From: Antrihabitans stalagmiti
GTDB taxonomy: Bacteria > Actinomycetota > Actinomycetes > Mycobacteriales > Mycobacteriaceae
Assembly: GCF_016482825.1 (NCBI RefSeq)
Contig: NZ_JAEMNV010000005.1
Location: forward strand, 1-64,000
DNA length: 64,000 bases
Reading direction: 5' to 3'
This document shows, piece after piece, positions 19,708 through 28,162 of the stretch. Position numbers and translations under genes: made by a program. The notes below the pieces were generated by a model that made no database searches, had not been told where the DNA came from, and worked only from the letters and a program-made list of their open reading frames with translations. How positions within the stretch are numbered: the first letter of the stretch is position 1; each line of letters begins with the position of its first letter.

Positions 19708-20811
19708 ATGAGCGCCTGTAGGGGATGCGGAAGCTTCGAACTCCGCCGCGTACTCGACCTCGGATCCGTGCCCGCTGCAGACCACTTTCCCTTGGCTTCG
19801 GGGGCGGTGGACGCTGCGGAGTCGAGCCATCCTCTTGCGATGGATTTCTGCGTCATCTGTCGACTTGCCCAACTCGCCGACGACGACACGGTCACCGACG
19901 AGCCGCGCGGTGTCGAACCGCAGGCGCTGAAAGACCAGGCGGCCGATGCTGTGGAACGTGTTGCCACATCGGGATTCCTTCGAGGCAACGCCGTGACCGA
20001 GTTCGGGAGTCCGCACGGCGGTACCTGGTTGCCGTTGCTCACCGCACGGGGATTCTTTCCTGCACAACCGAACTCCCCTGCCGACGTGGTGCTCGACTGC
20101 TTCGGCATCATGCACGAGCCCGACCAGCGCGCAGCATTTCGCCGACGTGCGGAGGCAATGCAACCGGACGGCGTCCTGTTGTTGCAATATCACTCCCTAG
20201 CGACGATCGTGTCCGACGGACAGTGGAATGCCCTGCGGCACGGACACTTCGGCTACTACTCGCTGACAGCTCTCGTCCGACTGCTCGACGACGCCGGTCT
20301 CCGTGCAGTCACGGCATGGGAATTCGACCTGTACGGGGGGACGGTGCTGATCGCTGCCGTTCGTGACACCGCTCGCGCCGCCGACAGTTCGATCAGGTCG
20401 GTGCTCGAACGTGAGCAGGCTGCAGGCATAGATGACGCGGATGGAGTTCGCAGTCTGCAAACAGCGGCTGACACACATTCGAACTCGTTGCGCGACTGGC
20501 TGGTCGACCGAGCAGCGGCAGGTGAGCGGGTCTACGCCTACGGCGCCGCATCGCGGGCCGTCGCGCTGTTCAGCCTCGCGAGGCTCGATCACACCCTGCT
20601 GACAGCTGTCGCGGACGCGTCACCCTCCAAGCAAGGCCGGCGGATGCCGGGGACCGACATCCCGATCATCTCGCCGGACGAGCTCGTCGCAGCGGACCCA
20701 GACGCCGTGCTACTGACCCTGCCCGACCTCATCGGCGAAGTGAGTCGGCGATTTCCAGAGCTCGACGGAAGATGGCTTATCGACGATCCTGCCGGACCGA
20801 TCAGGGGGTGA
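19708..20811 (+). CDS. Degenerate C-methyltransferase-family protein
   Basis: 367 residues. It is clearly a shorter paralogue of the sugar C-methyltransferase at 15407. The zinc-binding Cys pairs (C4, C7 and a later CVIC) and the C-terminal domain are kept. The SAM-loop equivalent is VTEFGSPHGG instead of VVEVASNDGY, losing the acidic residue. The catalytic Glu-His pair HEHFQYY is RHGHFGYY here, with Glu replaced by Gly. YGAPGKGNT is changed to YGAASRAVA. It may be catalytically dead as a methyltransferase, or have another job such as binding a sugar or the active paralogue. Its 3' end overlaps the convergent GNAT-like gene by 11 bp. Confidence 0.8.
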   Translation: MSACRGCGSFELRRVLDLGSVPAADHFPLASGAVDAAESSHPLAMDFCVICRLAQLADDDTVTDEPRGVEPQALKDQAADAVERVATSGFLRGNAVTEFGSPHGGTWLPLLTARGFFPAQPNSPADVVLDCFGIMHEPDQRAAFRRRAEAMQPDGVLLLQYHSLATIVSDGQWNALRHGHFGYYSLTALVRLLDDAGLRAVTAWEFDLYGGTVLIAAVRDTARAADSSIRSVLEREQAAGIDDADGVRSLQTAADTHSNSLRDWLVDRAAAGERVYAYGAASRAVALFSLARLDHTLLTAVADASPSKQGRRMPGTDIPIISPDELVAADPDAVLLTLPDLIGEVSRRFPELDGRWLIDDPAGPIRG

Positions 20812-21292
20812 CGTCGGAGGAGTCGACGAAATACGTCCACATCTCGCGGTGTGCACCTGCCGCGCCGACATCGTCCCAAAGATAGGGCGGTGCCCAACCT
20901 TCCGATTCGAAACCTGCAGCGGCCAACCCGTTCGCCGCCACGTCGTCGTCGTCACGGATCGCACAGGAAATCCTGCGCAGCGTGCGAACGCGCTTCGTCA
21001 GGATCGGGACAATCTGCTGCGCAACTAATTTCACGGCTACCACACTGTGGTCGGAGGCATAAGAGAGCAGATCGACGTCCGCTGTGGCAGTGCCCTGGTC
21101 CAGGCGGGATACAACAAGTCCACCCAACACGTCGTCGAACAACAGCACGAAGGCCATCGGGTAGCGCCCCGGGCGATCGCGATACAAACGCGCGACCGCA
21201 CGAATTTCCGGGTCCGGAGAATCGCACAGCGTCGCGACTCGGTCCCTGGTCAGCTCGCCGATCGTCAGGATGCGACCGCTGATCGAAGTCAC
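20801..21292 (-). CDS. GNAT-like protein
   Basis: 163 residues from the GTG at 21292, chosen because AGGAG lies 5 nt upstream and the fold begins there. An in-frame ATG at 21433 with TATTGT 6 nt before it would give 210 residues and cannot be excluded. Seen: FVLLFDDVLGGLVVSRL and AVKLVAQQIVPILT, compatible with the core strands and acetyl-CoA helix of a weakly conserved GNAT domain, then a C-terminal aromatic segment. No catalytic residue is certain. It may acetylate or formylate a sugar of the polysaccharide; this is inferred from place only. Confidence 0.6.
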   Translation of the reverse strand: MTSISGRILTIGELTRDRVATLCDSPDPEIRAVARLYRDRPGRYPMAFVLLFDDVLGGLVVSRLDQGTATADVDLLSYASDHSVVAVKLVAQQIVPILTKRVRTLRRISCAIRDDDDVAANGLAAAGFESEGWAPPYLWDDVGAAGAHREMWTYFVDSSDVTP

Positions 21293-21454
21293 ACTTTCTC
21301 CTGGCACGGGCCACCTGTTGCCTCGCGCGCGGAGGACGCGCAGGTTTCTCCGTGCCATGCGAAGCGACCAGCGTAGGACGACAGGACCGATCACGCCAAA
21401 GGACCGCAATTGCGCTGCGGCGGCAAGAGGCATCCCGCAACAATACTGTCCGCC

Positions 21455-21471
21455 TAGACTTGCCACTCGTG
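21455..21471 (+). promoter_or_regulatory. -10 box giving a probably leaderless glycosyltransferase mRNA
   Basis: TAGACT at 21455-21460 lies 8 nt before the GTG at 21469, and no ribosome binding site is present. That spacing places the transcription start at or next to the start codon. Confidence 0.45.
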
Positions 21472-22683
21472 ACCGATCGTATTCGCGTTCTACTCGTTGG
21501 CCCCGCTCCTGCCTCTGCGCAGAGCCGAGGTGGCATGGCAACCGTGATGCGTCTGATGCTCGACGACCCCGACCCTCGATTCGACATTCGTGTGGTTCCC
21601 ACATTCGTCGATGCGTCCACACCGACGCGACTGCGCGTCGGAATGTTGGGCATGATCCAAGCAACGTTCCTTGTCCTGTTTCGCCGCGTCGACATCGTGC
21701 ATCTGCATCTCTCTCACGGTGGCAGCGTCGCACGAAAATCGCTGCCGTTACTTGCCGCCCGATTGTCGGGTGTACCTGCGATCGTCCACGGACACAGCTT
21801 CGACTTCGCAGGCTGGATGGAACGGATTCCCAAGCCTGCCGCGCGTCTCGTCCGCGCTGCGTTGCCTGCCGACCGCTGGCTGGTGCTCGGCAATGGCCTC
21901 GCCGAGGAGTATCTAGAAAGCTTGGACCTGCCGCCCGGCATGGTCCGGGTTCTGTACAACCCGGTAAAACTTGCCGACGTCCGTCCTACCGCCGCACCGG
22001 AATCCGGCGTTATCGAGATCGTGTCGTTCGGCAGGCTGGGCCACCGAAAGGGCAGCTACGACCTCGTGCGTGCAATCGAACTTCTCTCCCCGGCAATCCG
22101 AGCCGGGATGCATGTAGCGCTGGCGGGCGACGGCGAGATCGACGAGGTCCGAGCGGCGATACAGTCAGCCGACCTGGGTTCTACGGTATCCGTGCTCGGC
22201 TGGGTCGACAGTGTCGAGCGCGACCGACTACTTAGCGAAGCAAGTGTTTTCGTACTCCCGAGTTACGAAGAAGGCCTGCCTATGGCGATTCTGGAGGCCA
22301 TGGCGAATGGCGTCGTTCCCGTCACAACGCCTGTCGGCGGCATACCGGAGGCCGTCACCGACCGAGTCGACGGACTTCTGGTCGCACCGGGAAAACCTGA
22401 CGAATTGGCGGCGGCCCTCGCCGAGATCACGACAGACGAGGACCTGCGGCACACGCTGTCCGAAGGTGCACGCAGGCGTGCCGCAGACTTCGACATCGAA
22501 GTCTGGTACAACGCTCTGGCTAGCGAATGGATCGAGCTCGTGACACGACGGCGCGATCGAGTGCGCCCGTCAATGCGGCTGCGGATACGTCGGCTGCAAA
22601 ATTCTGCCGATAATGCGCCTGCGCCGCCGCACCGCGACGACTCGCGACGTACGGATCGGCCAGCTGGTCGAACGCCCGCGTGA
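21469..22683 (+). CDS. Glycosyltransferase family 4
   Basis: 404 residues from a GTG at 21469. Two Rossmann lobes (GT-B). The N-terminal lobe starts RIRVLLVGPAPASAQSRGGM, with IVHLHLSHGG and VHGHSFDF in the acceptor region. The C-terminal lobe has IVSFGRLGHRKGSYDLV and the GT4 signature EEGLPMAILEAMANG (E-x7-E), so a retaining transferase using an NDP-sugar at the inner membrane face is expected. The last 55 codons run over the end of the convergent glycosyltransferase gene by 164 bp; the tail is Arg-rich and may not be needed for folding. Confidence 0.88.
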   Translation: MTDRIRVLLVGPAPASAQSRGGMATVMRLMLDDPDPRFDIRVVPTFVDASTPTRLRVGMLGMIQATFLVLFRRVDIVHLHLSHGGSVARKSLPLLAARLSGVPAIVHGHSFDFAGWMERIPKPAARLVRAALPADRWLVLGNGLAEEYLESLDLPPGMVRVLYNPVKLADVRPTAAPESGVIEIVSFGRLGHRKGSYDLVRAIELLSPAIRAGMHVALAGDGEIDEVRAAIQSADLGSTVSVLGWVDSVERDRLLSEASVFVLPSYEEGLPMAILEAMANGVVPVTTPVGGIPEAVTDRVDGLLVAPGKPDELAAALAEITTDEDLRHTLSEGARRRAADFDIEVWYNALASEWIELVTRRRDRVRPSMRLRIRRLQNSADNAPAPPHRDDSRRTDRPAGRTPA

Positions 22684-23563
22684 GACCAGCGACGTCGTCG
22701 ACACCGATCGGGGTCTCGCCAGGCGGCTGAAACTCCGGCAACGCACCCTCCGTCGACACGATCGGAGTGACCCCGACCTGCATAGCCAATACCTGCACGC
22801 CGCTCTGTGTTGCGCGCCTGTAGTGCACGACAGACGCCTTGGCCCTGCTGAGCACCGGAAGTACGTCCGCGTACGAATACGCACCTTTGATCCATCGCAC
22901 TTTCGGCGGAAGGTCGACGTCGGTGTCTCCCCCGCCGATGAGAACGAGATCGTCACCGCGGTACGCAGGTCCTTCGACGTGCGCCCGCCAGGCCGCCATC
23001 GTGACCTCGATGTTCTTGTAGCTGTTCAACCGCCCGATCAGCACGACATCACGGCGGCCTTCGGCATCGACGAACGCGGGAACAAGCGCTTCGTCGAGGT
23101 CGCTCGTCAGCGGGACGACGTCCGCGCCGCCGATCGCCCCGGCTACATAGTTGCTGAATGCGACGGTGGCCGCCGCCCGCTCGCCCCATCGATCGAACAG
23201 GCGCCGCTCCCACCCAGGGCGCTGTTCCCCGGCGTCGTGAGGCCGATCGTCGTGGATCAGTTGCACCCGCGGCGCAAGTCGTCCGAAGGCCAACCAGCGA
23301 GGATCGCGAACTAGTTCTGTGACAACCACATCCGGTGCGAACCGCCGAACCTCGGCGAGCGCACGGCCGAACGGCCGCCACGTGTTCGGGGTCTTCGGAC
23401 GAGGGTCGAGCACCCGCTCGTACGGTCGGGCAGCGTCGGACTCCGGATGTTGATTCGATGTCACCAACATGACCTCGATGCCCGCACCCGCCAGCGCCTC
23501 GCAATACACGCGGGCCAAAGGGCGCATCCACGGCGACAACCACAGCACTCGACGGACAGTCAT
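22520..23563 (-). CDS. Glycosyltransferase (GT4-like)
   Basis: 347 residues; ATG at 23563 overlaps the upstream stop (ATGA). GT-B type: N-terminus RRVLWLSPWMRPLARVYCEAL, then VVVTELVRDPRW, and a C-terminal lobe with VVLIGRLNSYKNIE, WIKGAYSYADVLPVLSRA and PIVSTEGALPEF. The canonical E-x7-E motif of GT4 is not clear (GVQVLAMQVG takes its place), so the donor or mechanism may differ. Third gene of a minus-strand operon, flippase - GT2/GT4 fusion - this gene, all coupled by 4 bp overlaps. Confidence 0.82.
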   Translation of the reverse strand: MTVRRVLWLSPWMRPLARVYCEALAGAGIEVMLVTSNQHPESDAARPYERVLDPRPKTPNTWRPFGRALAEVRRFAPDVVVTELVRDPRWLAFGRLAPRVQLIHDDRPHDAGEQRPGWERRLFDRWGERAAATVAFSNYVAGAIGGADVVPLTSDLDEALVPAFVDAEGRRDVVLIGRLNSYKNIEVTMAAWRAHVEGPAYRGDDLVLIGGGDTDVDLPPKVRWIKGAYSYADVLPVLSRAKASVVHYRRATQSGVQVLAMQVGVTPIVSTEGALPEFQPPGETPIGVDDVAGLTRAFDQLADPYVASRRGAAAQAHYRQNFAADVSAAALTGALDRAVVSRARSIR

Positions 23564-25551
23564 GCGAATACCCCGGCGATTGCCGCCTCGTACGCATCCG
23601 CCATCGCCTCGATCGTGTAACGCTCGCGCATCCGGTCGAAACCACGATCGCCGAGCGCCGGCCACGTCTGCGGCTGCTCCAGCAGACCACGCAAGGCTCG
23701 GCGCCAGCCATCGACAGTGATGTCCTCGACCAGTGCACCCGCGCGACCCTGATCGAGCATATCCGGCACCGCGCATACCGACGACGCGATCACCGGTATG
23801 CGACGCGCCATCGCCTCGAGAATGACGAGCGGGAAGGCTTCGGATCGGCTTGGTACACAAAGCAAGTCGCAGTCCGCGAGAGCGGCCTCCGGTCCCGGCG
23901 ACCAACCGCGCCAATGCACCCGATCACGAAGATCGCTCGGGGTCAACGCTTCCAGCCGCTCCCGATCGGGACCGTCACCGAAAATCGAGAGATCCCAAGG
24001 CAACTCGCGGAGACCGTCGAGCGCCTCGACAAGCAGGTGTGGGTTCTTGTGTTCGACGATTCGCGACAACATGACAAGTTTCGGCACATCGCCGACAGGC
24101 GGCCGTGACGCGACCTGCTCGAGAGCAGTTACGGATTCGACGCCGTTGGGCGCAACGAAGTGACGCCTGCCGACACACTGATATTCGTTGGCCTCTTCCC
24201 AATGCCGCGGCGAGAGAGCAACAAATCCGTCAGCACGCCGCATCGCGGCAGCAAGTCCGCGCGAGTAGGTGGGGCCGTCGACTTCGGGCGGAATGTGCGA
24301 TCCGACCAGCCATCGACGCTGCTTGCCACCTCGACGCCACAGTGTTGCGAAACCAGTCTCGGTGTTCGTATCTCCGGTGACGAGTACCGACTTGCCGTCA
24401 CCGATATCGATCGCCGGCACCCACCACGGCTGCCGGACGACCCGAATGGACGACGGGACCTCGGCAACGAGCGGTCCGAAGCGCTGCATGCAGGCGATCA
24501 CCACCTCGTAGCCGCGTCGATCCAGCTCGGCGCCCAACAGCACGTGCTGGCGCTCGGCACCCCCGTAGACAAGACGATTGGTCGTGATGATCACGGAGGG
24601 CTTGGCGGACCCCTTCCGTCGGCGCGCTGCCCGCTCCTTTCGCGCAGACCGTTGCACACGATCGAGCAACGACGTCCCAGCGAGATAGACATCAGCCTTG
24701 TGGACGTTGCCGTTCAACTCGAGATTCAGCGCGATGTTTGCGCGCAGCAAATCACGTGATCGCATGCCAGCGATCGGATCTCCAGCAACCGTGCCGTGCC
24801 CGGTGTGTTCGACACCGCGCTCGTCGATGAGCTTCAGTTGCCAGCCCGCCGAACGTGCCCTATGTTGCCAATCCGTCTCTTCACCGTAGAGAAAGAACTC
24901 TTCGTCGAACGGTCCGACCGCAGTCCAGGCGGCACGCGAGATCGCGAGACAGGCGCCGGTCAGGTAACCCTCGACAGCCGCTGGCGGCGCGGGATACAGA
25001 TCGGACAATCCTGTGCGCCTGAGCTTTTCGGCGTACCCAGCTTTCGATACCAGCGCTCGAACGAGGCCACGGTCGCGATGGGCGACATCCCACGGACGGG
25101 CCGAGTCGGTGGCGTCCTGCGCATCGATCACCAGCGGCGCCGCGGCAGCAACCCCGTGACTCGCAATCGCCGCACGCGTGCCGTCCAGCGGCCCCAGTAG
25201 GACGGCATCCGGATTGAGCAGCAGCAGATCACAATCGGAGGCCTGCGCGGCCAACGCGTTGACAGCGGCTGCGAATCCGATATTCGCCGATCCCAGTGAC
25301 CAGGCGATATCTGGATGGCGTGCAATCACTTCGGCCATGCCCGGATAGTCCAGGCCCGAGTTGTCCCACACCAACGTTCGCACATCCGTGAGATGAGTCT
25401 CGACTGCGCGCAGACATGTCTCGAGCAGGTCGGGGTTCTTGTACGCGACGATAAGAACGGCCAGCTGCCGCGCACCGACTTGTGTCGGCTGCGGTGGTAG
25501 CGCCGGCCCGGTATGGCCATGGAGATACGCGCGTTCGAGTTCCCGCGTCAT
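23560..25551 (-). CDS. Bifunctional glycosyltransferase, GT2-GT4 fusion
   Basis: 663 residues from the ATG at 25551, which overlaps the flippase stop (ATGA). The open frame runs far upstream, but that part is only the shadow of the flippase gene. Residues about 28-280 form a GT2 (GT-A, rhamnosyltransferase-like) domain with LAVLIVAYKNPDLLETC, LLLLNPDAVL and EEFFLYGEETDW. A basic linker (RKERAARRRKGS, about 300-312) joins a GT4 domain (about 318-663) with NRLVYGGAERQ, KLVMLSRIVEHKNPHLLVEA and SRSEAFPLVILEAMA (E-x7-E). Two transfers, probably successive in one repeat unit, would be tethered in one polypeptide. Confidence 0.85.
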   Translation of the reverse strand: MTRELERAYLHGHTGPALPPQPTQVGARQLAVLIVAYKNPDLLETCLRAVETHLTDVRTLVWDNSGLDYPGMAEVIARHPDIAWSLGSANIGFAAAVNALAAQASDCDLLLLNPDAVLLGPLDGTRAAIASHGVAAAAPLVIDAQDATDSARPWDVAHRDRGLVRALVSKAGYAEKLRRTGLSDLYPAPPAAVEGYLTGACLAISRAAWTAVGPFDEEFFLYGEETDWQHRARSAGWQLKLIDERGVEHTGHGTVAGDPIAGMRSRDLLRANIALNLELNGNVHKADVYLAGTSLLDRVQRSARKERAARRRKGSAKPSVIITTNRLVYGGAERQHVLLGAELDRRGYEVVIACMQRFGPLVAEVPSSIRVVRQPWWVPAIDIGDGKSVLVTGDTNTETGFATLWRRGGKQRRWLVGSHIPPEVDGPTYSRGLAAAMRRADGFVALSPRHWEEANEYQCVGRRHFVAPNGVESVTALEQVASRPPVGDVPKLVMLSRIVEHKNPHLLVEALDGLRELPWDLSIFGDGPDRERLEALTPSDLRDRVHWRGWSPGPEAALADCDLLCVPSRSEAFPLVILEAMARRIPVIASSVCAVPDMLDQGRAGALVEDITVDGWRRALRGLLEQPQTWPALGDRGFDRMRERYTIEAMADAYEAAIAGVFA

Positions 25552-27023
25552 GGTTGAATCCTCCCGGGATTGGTGTCGTCGGCTGCAACTGCGCCGGGTG
25601 CGTCCCCGCCACCGGAGAGCATCGACTTGATCGACTTGAACGTTGCCGGTCCAATGACAAGATTGACCGCGAGGTAGGTCGCGGCCGCGAGGGCACCCGT
25701 CGCAAGGACCGGCAGTCCTCCCGCAACGAGAACGACACCTGCGCTGGCTGCGACAGGCACACTCAGACGTAGTAGATAGAGCCACGGCGTCGCGTAGGGC
25801 GAACGGCGCGACAGCCGCCACGTGACGACGATCAGCCCGGTGGCTTCGGTTACGAGCAAAACAGCGCCTGCGCCCTTCGCACCGAAATGCGGAGCGAGCG
25901 CAATGTTCAGCGCGATGTTGACAATGAGGTTCGCAACATTGAGCCGCAGCAGGAAGACTTGGTCGTGCGCCGCGAACAACGCTTGGCTGATCGCCCCTGT
26001 CAGGAATGTCAGACCGACCGCGACGAAAAGCAGTGCCAGTGTCGGTCCGCCGTCCTCGACGAATTCGCTCGACCCCATCAGCTCGACCAGCGAATGCGAC
26101 AGCATCGCACCAACCACGGCAACCGGCAGTCCGACGAGAAGCATCGTCTCGACACTCCGAACGACGAACGTGGCGAACAAGTCTTTGGAAGCGGCGTAGA
26201 GCCGCGTCATCGTCGACAGAGTCGATGAAAGGAAGAACGTCGATACAACCGAAGCCGTGAACGCGAGGGTGTAGGCAAGTCCGTACACACCGACTTGATC
26301 CGCTGTGCTGAACAGGCTGAGAATGACACCGTCTGCACGCCAGTACAACACGGCAATGATGAGAACTCCGGTCTGCGGCAGACTTTCCCGCAGCAGGTCC
26401 CAGCTCTCCGACAGCGCAAAGACCGGACGACAATCGATGATCCGCGATGCCGCGATTCCTTGCACGATCAGTTGCACTGCCGGCGGGATGATCTGAACAA
26501 CCGCGAACCACACGAGGTCGGCGTGCATCGCGACGAGGACGACGGTCCCACCGAGGGACAGAAGTCTGCTCAACAGATCCGATACAGCGACGGCCGTAAA
26601 CCTGACCTCCGCGAGGAAAACCGGTTCGAAACACGACGCGAGAGTCGTCAGCGCCAGACTGCCGCACACGATCAGCACCATCGCGACAACCTCACGATCG
26701 CTGCGATAGGTCGCGAATCCGGTTACTGCCGCAAGAAATGCGAGAGGTACGCAATACATAACCGACAGACCCGAATTGACGCGCACCAACCTGCCGAGAT
26801 CGCCTGCGCCGGAAGTGACTCGGCGCACGATCACCGCTCCGACACCGAGCTCGGTGAGGCTGGTCCACAGTCCGACGAACATGATCGCCGTGGTCAGGTG
26901 CCCGTAGGACACCGGACCAAGATGTCGGGTCGTGATCGCGACTGTGACGACTGACGCAACCATGCCCAATGCGCGAAAGATCAACTGTTGACCGAAGGCG
27001 TGTGCAATCCTTCGATTCGACAC
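25548..27023 (-). CDS. Wzx-like polysaccharide flippase (MOP superfamily)
   Basis: 491 residues from the GTG at 27023; a GTG at 27050 is also possible. It has 12-14 hydrophobic segments over the whole length, a Wzx/RfbX layout with an N-terminal FGQQLIFRALGMVASVVTVAI helix and ARHLGP-like TRHLGPVSYG turn. Such proteins move undecaprenyl-linked repeat units across the membrane. First gene of the minus-strand glycosyltransferase operon and divergent from the GT4 at 27101. About 20 C-terminal residues are disordered. Confidence 0.87.
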   Translation of the reverse strand: MSNRRIAHAFGQQLIFRALGMVASVVTVAITTRHLGPVSYGHLTTAIMFVGLWTSLTELGVGAVIVRRVTSGAGDLGRLVRVNSGLSVMYCVPLAFLAAVTGFATYRSDREVVAMVLIVCGSLALTTLASCFEPVFLAEVRFTAVAVSDLLSRLLSLGGTVVLVAMHADLVWFAVVQIIPPAVQLIVQGIAASRIIDCRPVFALSESWDLLRESLPQTGVLIIAVLYWRADGVILSLFSTADQVGVYGLAYTLAFTASVVSTFFLSSTLSTMTRLYAASKDLFATFVVRSVETMLLVGLPVAVVGAMLSHSLVELMGSSEFVEDGGPTLALLFVAVGLTFLTGAISQALFAAHDQVFLLRLNVANLIVNIALNIALAPHFGAKGAGAVLLVTEATGLIVVTWRLSRRSPYATPWLYLLRLSVPVAASAGVVLVAGGLPVLATGALAAATYLAVNLVIGPATFKSIKSMLSGGGDAPGAVAADDTNPGRIQP

Positions 27024-27058
27024 GGACCGCTGTCCCCGTGCCGCGCGCACAGTTTGGC

Positions 27059-27064
27059 TACTAT
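27059..27064 (+). promoter_or_regulatory. -10 box upstream of the GT4 gene at 27101
   Basis: TACTAT in the context GGCTACTATC, 36 nt before the ATG at 27101, within the 77 bp divergent gap between flippase and GT4. The same ten bases occur at the second divergent island promoter (29721-29730). Confidence 0.45.
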
Positions 27065-27100
27065 CGTCCGCAACGGTGGCCGATTTCGGATTGGGGGGAA

Positions 27101-28162
27101 ATGAAGGCGTTTGTCCCTCTACCGCACGGCCTTTCGGATCAAGCCTGGCGGGACCGTCATGGTCGGGGCGAAGTTCCCGATCGGTCACCCTACGGTCTCC
27201 ACCAGCTCGCCGAATTCGGTATCGACATCGAATTCGGTAGTGCTGACCTCGCAAAAGTTTCGGCTCGCCTGGCCGCGTCGGTCCGCTATAGGACAGGTGG
27301 CCTGGAGATCATCGAAGCGGTTGCCGAACGTAGGTACAGACTTCTCACCGAGACCGATGTGGTCCTCAGCTACGACGAAAGAACGGGCATACCAGCGAGC
27401 CTGCTCGGCGGTCGCTCGAGCGCTCCCACCGTCACCGGTATCGGCTGGCTGACCGATCGCGCAAGCACTCAGCGCGCACAAGCGATGTTCGCAGCGCGGG
27501 CTTTGCCCCGCGCCGCCGCTGTGTGGTCGCAGAACGCGCCGATACTGCCGTTCGTCGCTCGCGAGTGGGGTGTGCCCCAATCCAGGCTCGCTTTCGTGCC
27601 GTTGGGTATCGACACCGATTTCTACAGCGTCCAGCCGCCGCCAGAGGAACGTAACGTTGTCGTCTCCGCTGGTGAGGACCGCTATCGCGACCACGCCCTT
27701 TTGATCGCTGCCGTCGCTCAGGTACGGCAAACCCATGGCGACACCACGCTCGAACTCGCAACCGGACTGCCCGTCGAGTTCCCCTCCGATTTCGGAATAC
27801 TTCATACGGGCCGCCTCGACGGTCGCATGCGCGACCTCTACCGTCGATCGAGCCTCGTTGCGGTCGCGCTTCATCCGACCGTCACGGGATCCGGGCTGAC
27901 GGTTGTACTCGAAGCCATGGCAAGCGGTCGGCCGATCGTCGTCACCGACAATCCTGGAGTGTCGGACTACGTCGAAGACGGCGAGACCGGCGTGCTTGTC
28001 CGTCCGGGAGACGTCGATGCCTTCGCGAAGGCGATCAAGAATTTGCTTGCCGACGACGACCGCCGAATCGCGATGGGTCATGCCGCGAGCCGTCGAGCGC
28101 GTGAACGTTTCACGTCGGGGATCATGGCCGAGGAGCTTGCTCGGCTGTTGAAGTCGGTGTAG
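27101..28162 (+). CDS. Glycosyltransferase family 4
   Basis: 353 residues from the ATG at 27101 with a GGGGGGAA ribosome binding site. GT-B fold; RLAFVPLGIDTDFYSV is the typical start of the second lobe, and GSGLTVVLEAMASGRPIVVTDNPG carries the donor-binding signature, although the first Glu of E-x7-E is replaced by Ser/Gly (SGLTVVLEA). C-terminal DYVEDGETGVLVRPGD fits the family. The last 41 bp overlap the end of the convergent WecG/TagA-type gene. Confidence 0.87.
   Translation: MKAFVPLPHGLSDQAWRDRHGRGEVPDRSPYGLHQLAEFGIDIEFGSADLAKVSARLAASVRYRTGGLEIIEAVAERRYRLLTETDVVLSYDERTGIPASLLGGRSSAPTVTGIGWLTDRASTQRAQAMFAARALPRAAAVWSQNAPILPFVAREWGVPQSRLAFVPLGIDTDFYSVQPPPEERNVVVSAGEDRYRDHALLIAAVAQVRQTHGDTTLELATGLPVEFPSDFGILHTGRLDGRMRDLYRRSSLVAVALHPTVTGSGLTVVLEAMASGRPIVVTDNPGVSDYVEDGETGVLVRPGDVDAFAKAIKNLLADDDRRIAMGHAASRRARERFTSGIMAEELARLLKSV

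Noticed and set aside
23564-26667. Very long open frame on the minus strand reaching from the GT2-GT4 gene back through the flippase region.
   Set aside because: Upstream of 25551 it is the out-of-frame shadow of the flippase; the ATGA overlap at 25548-25551 marks the real start.
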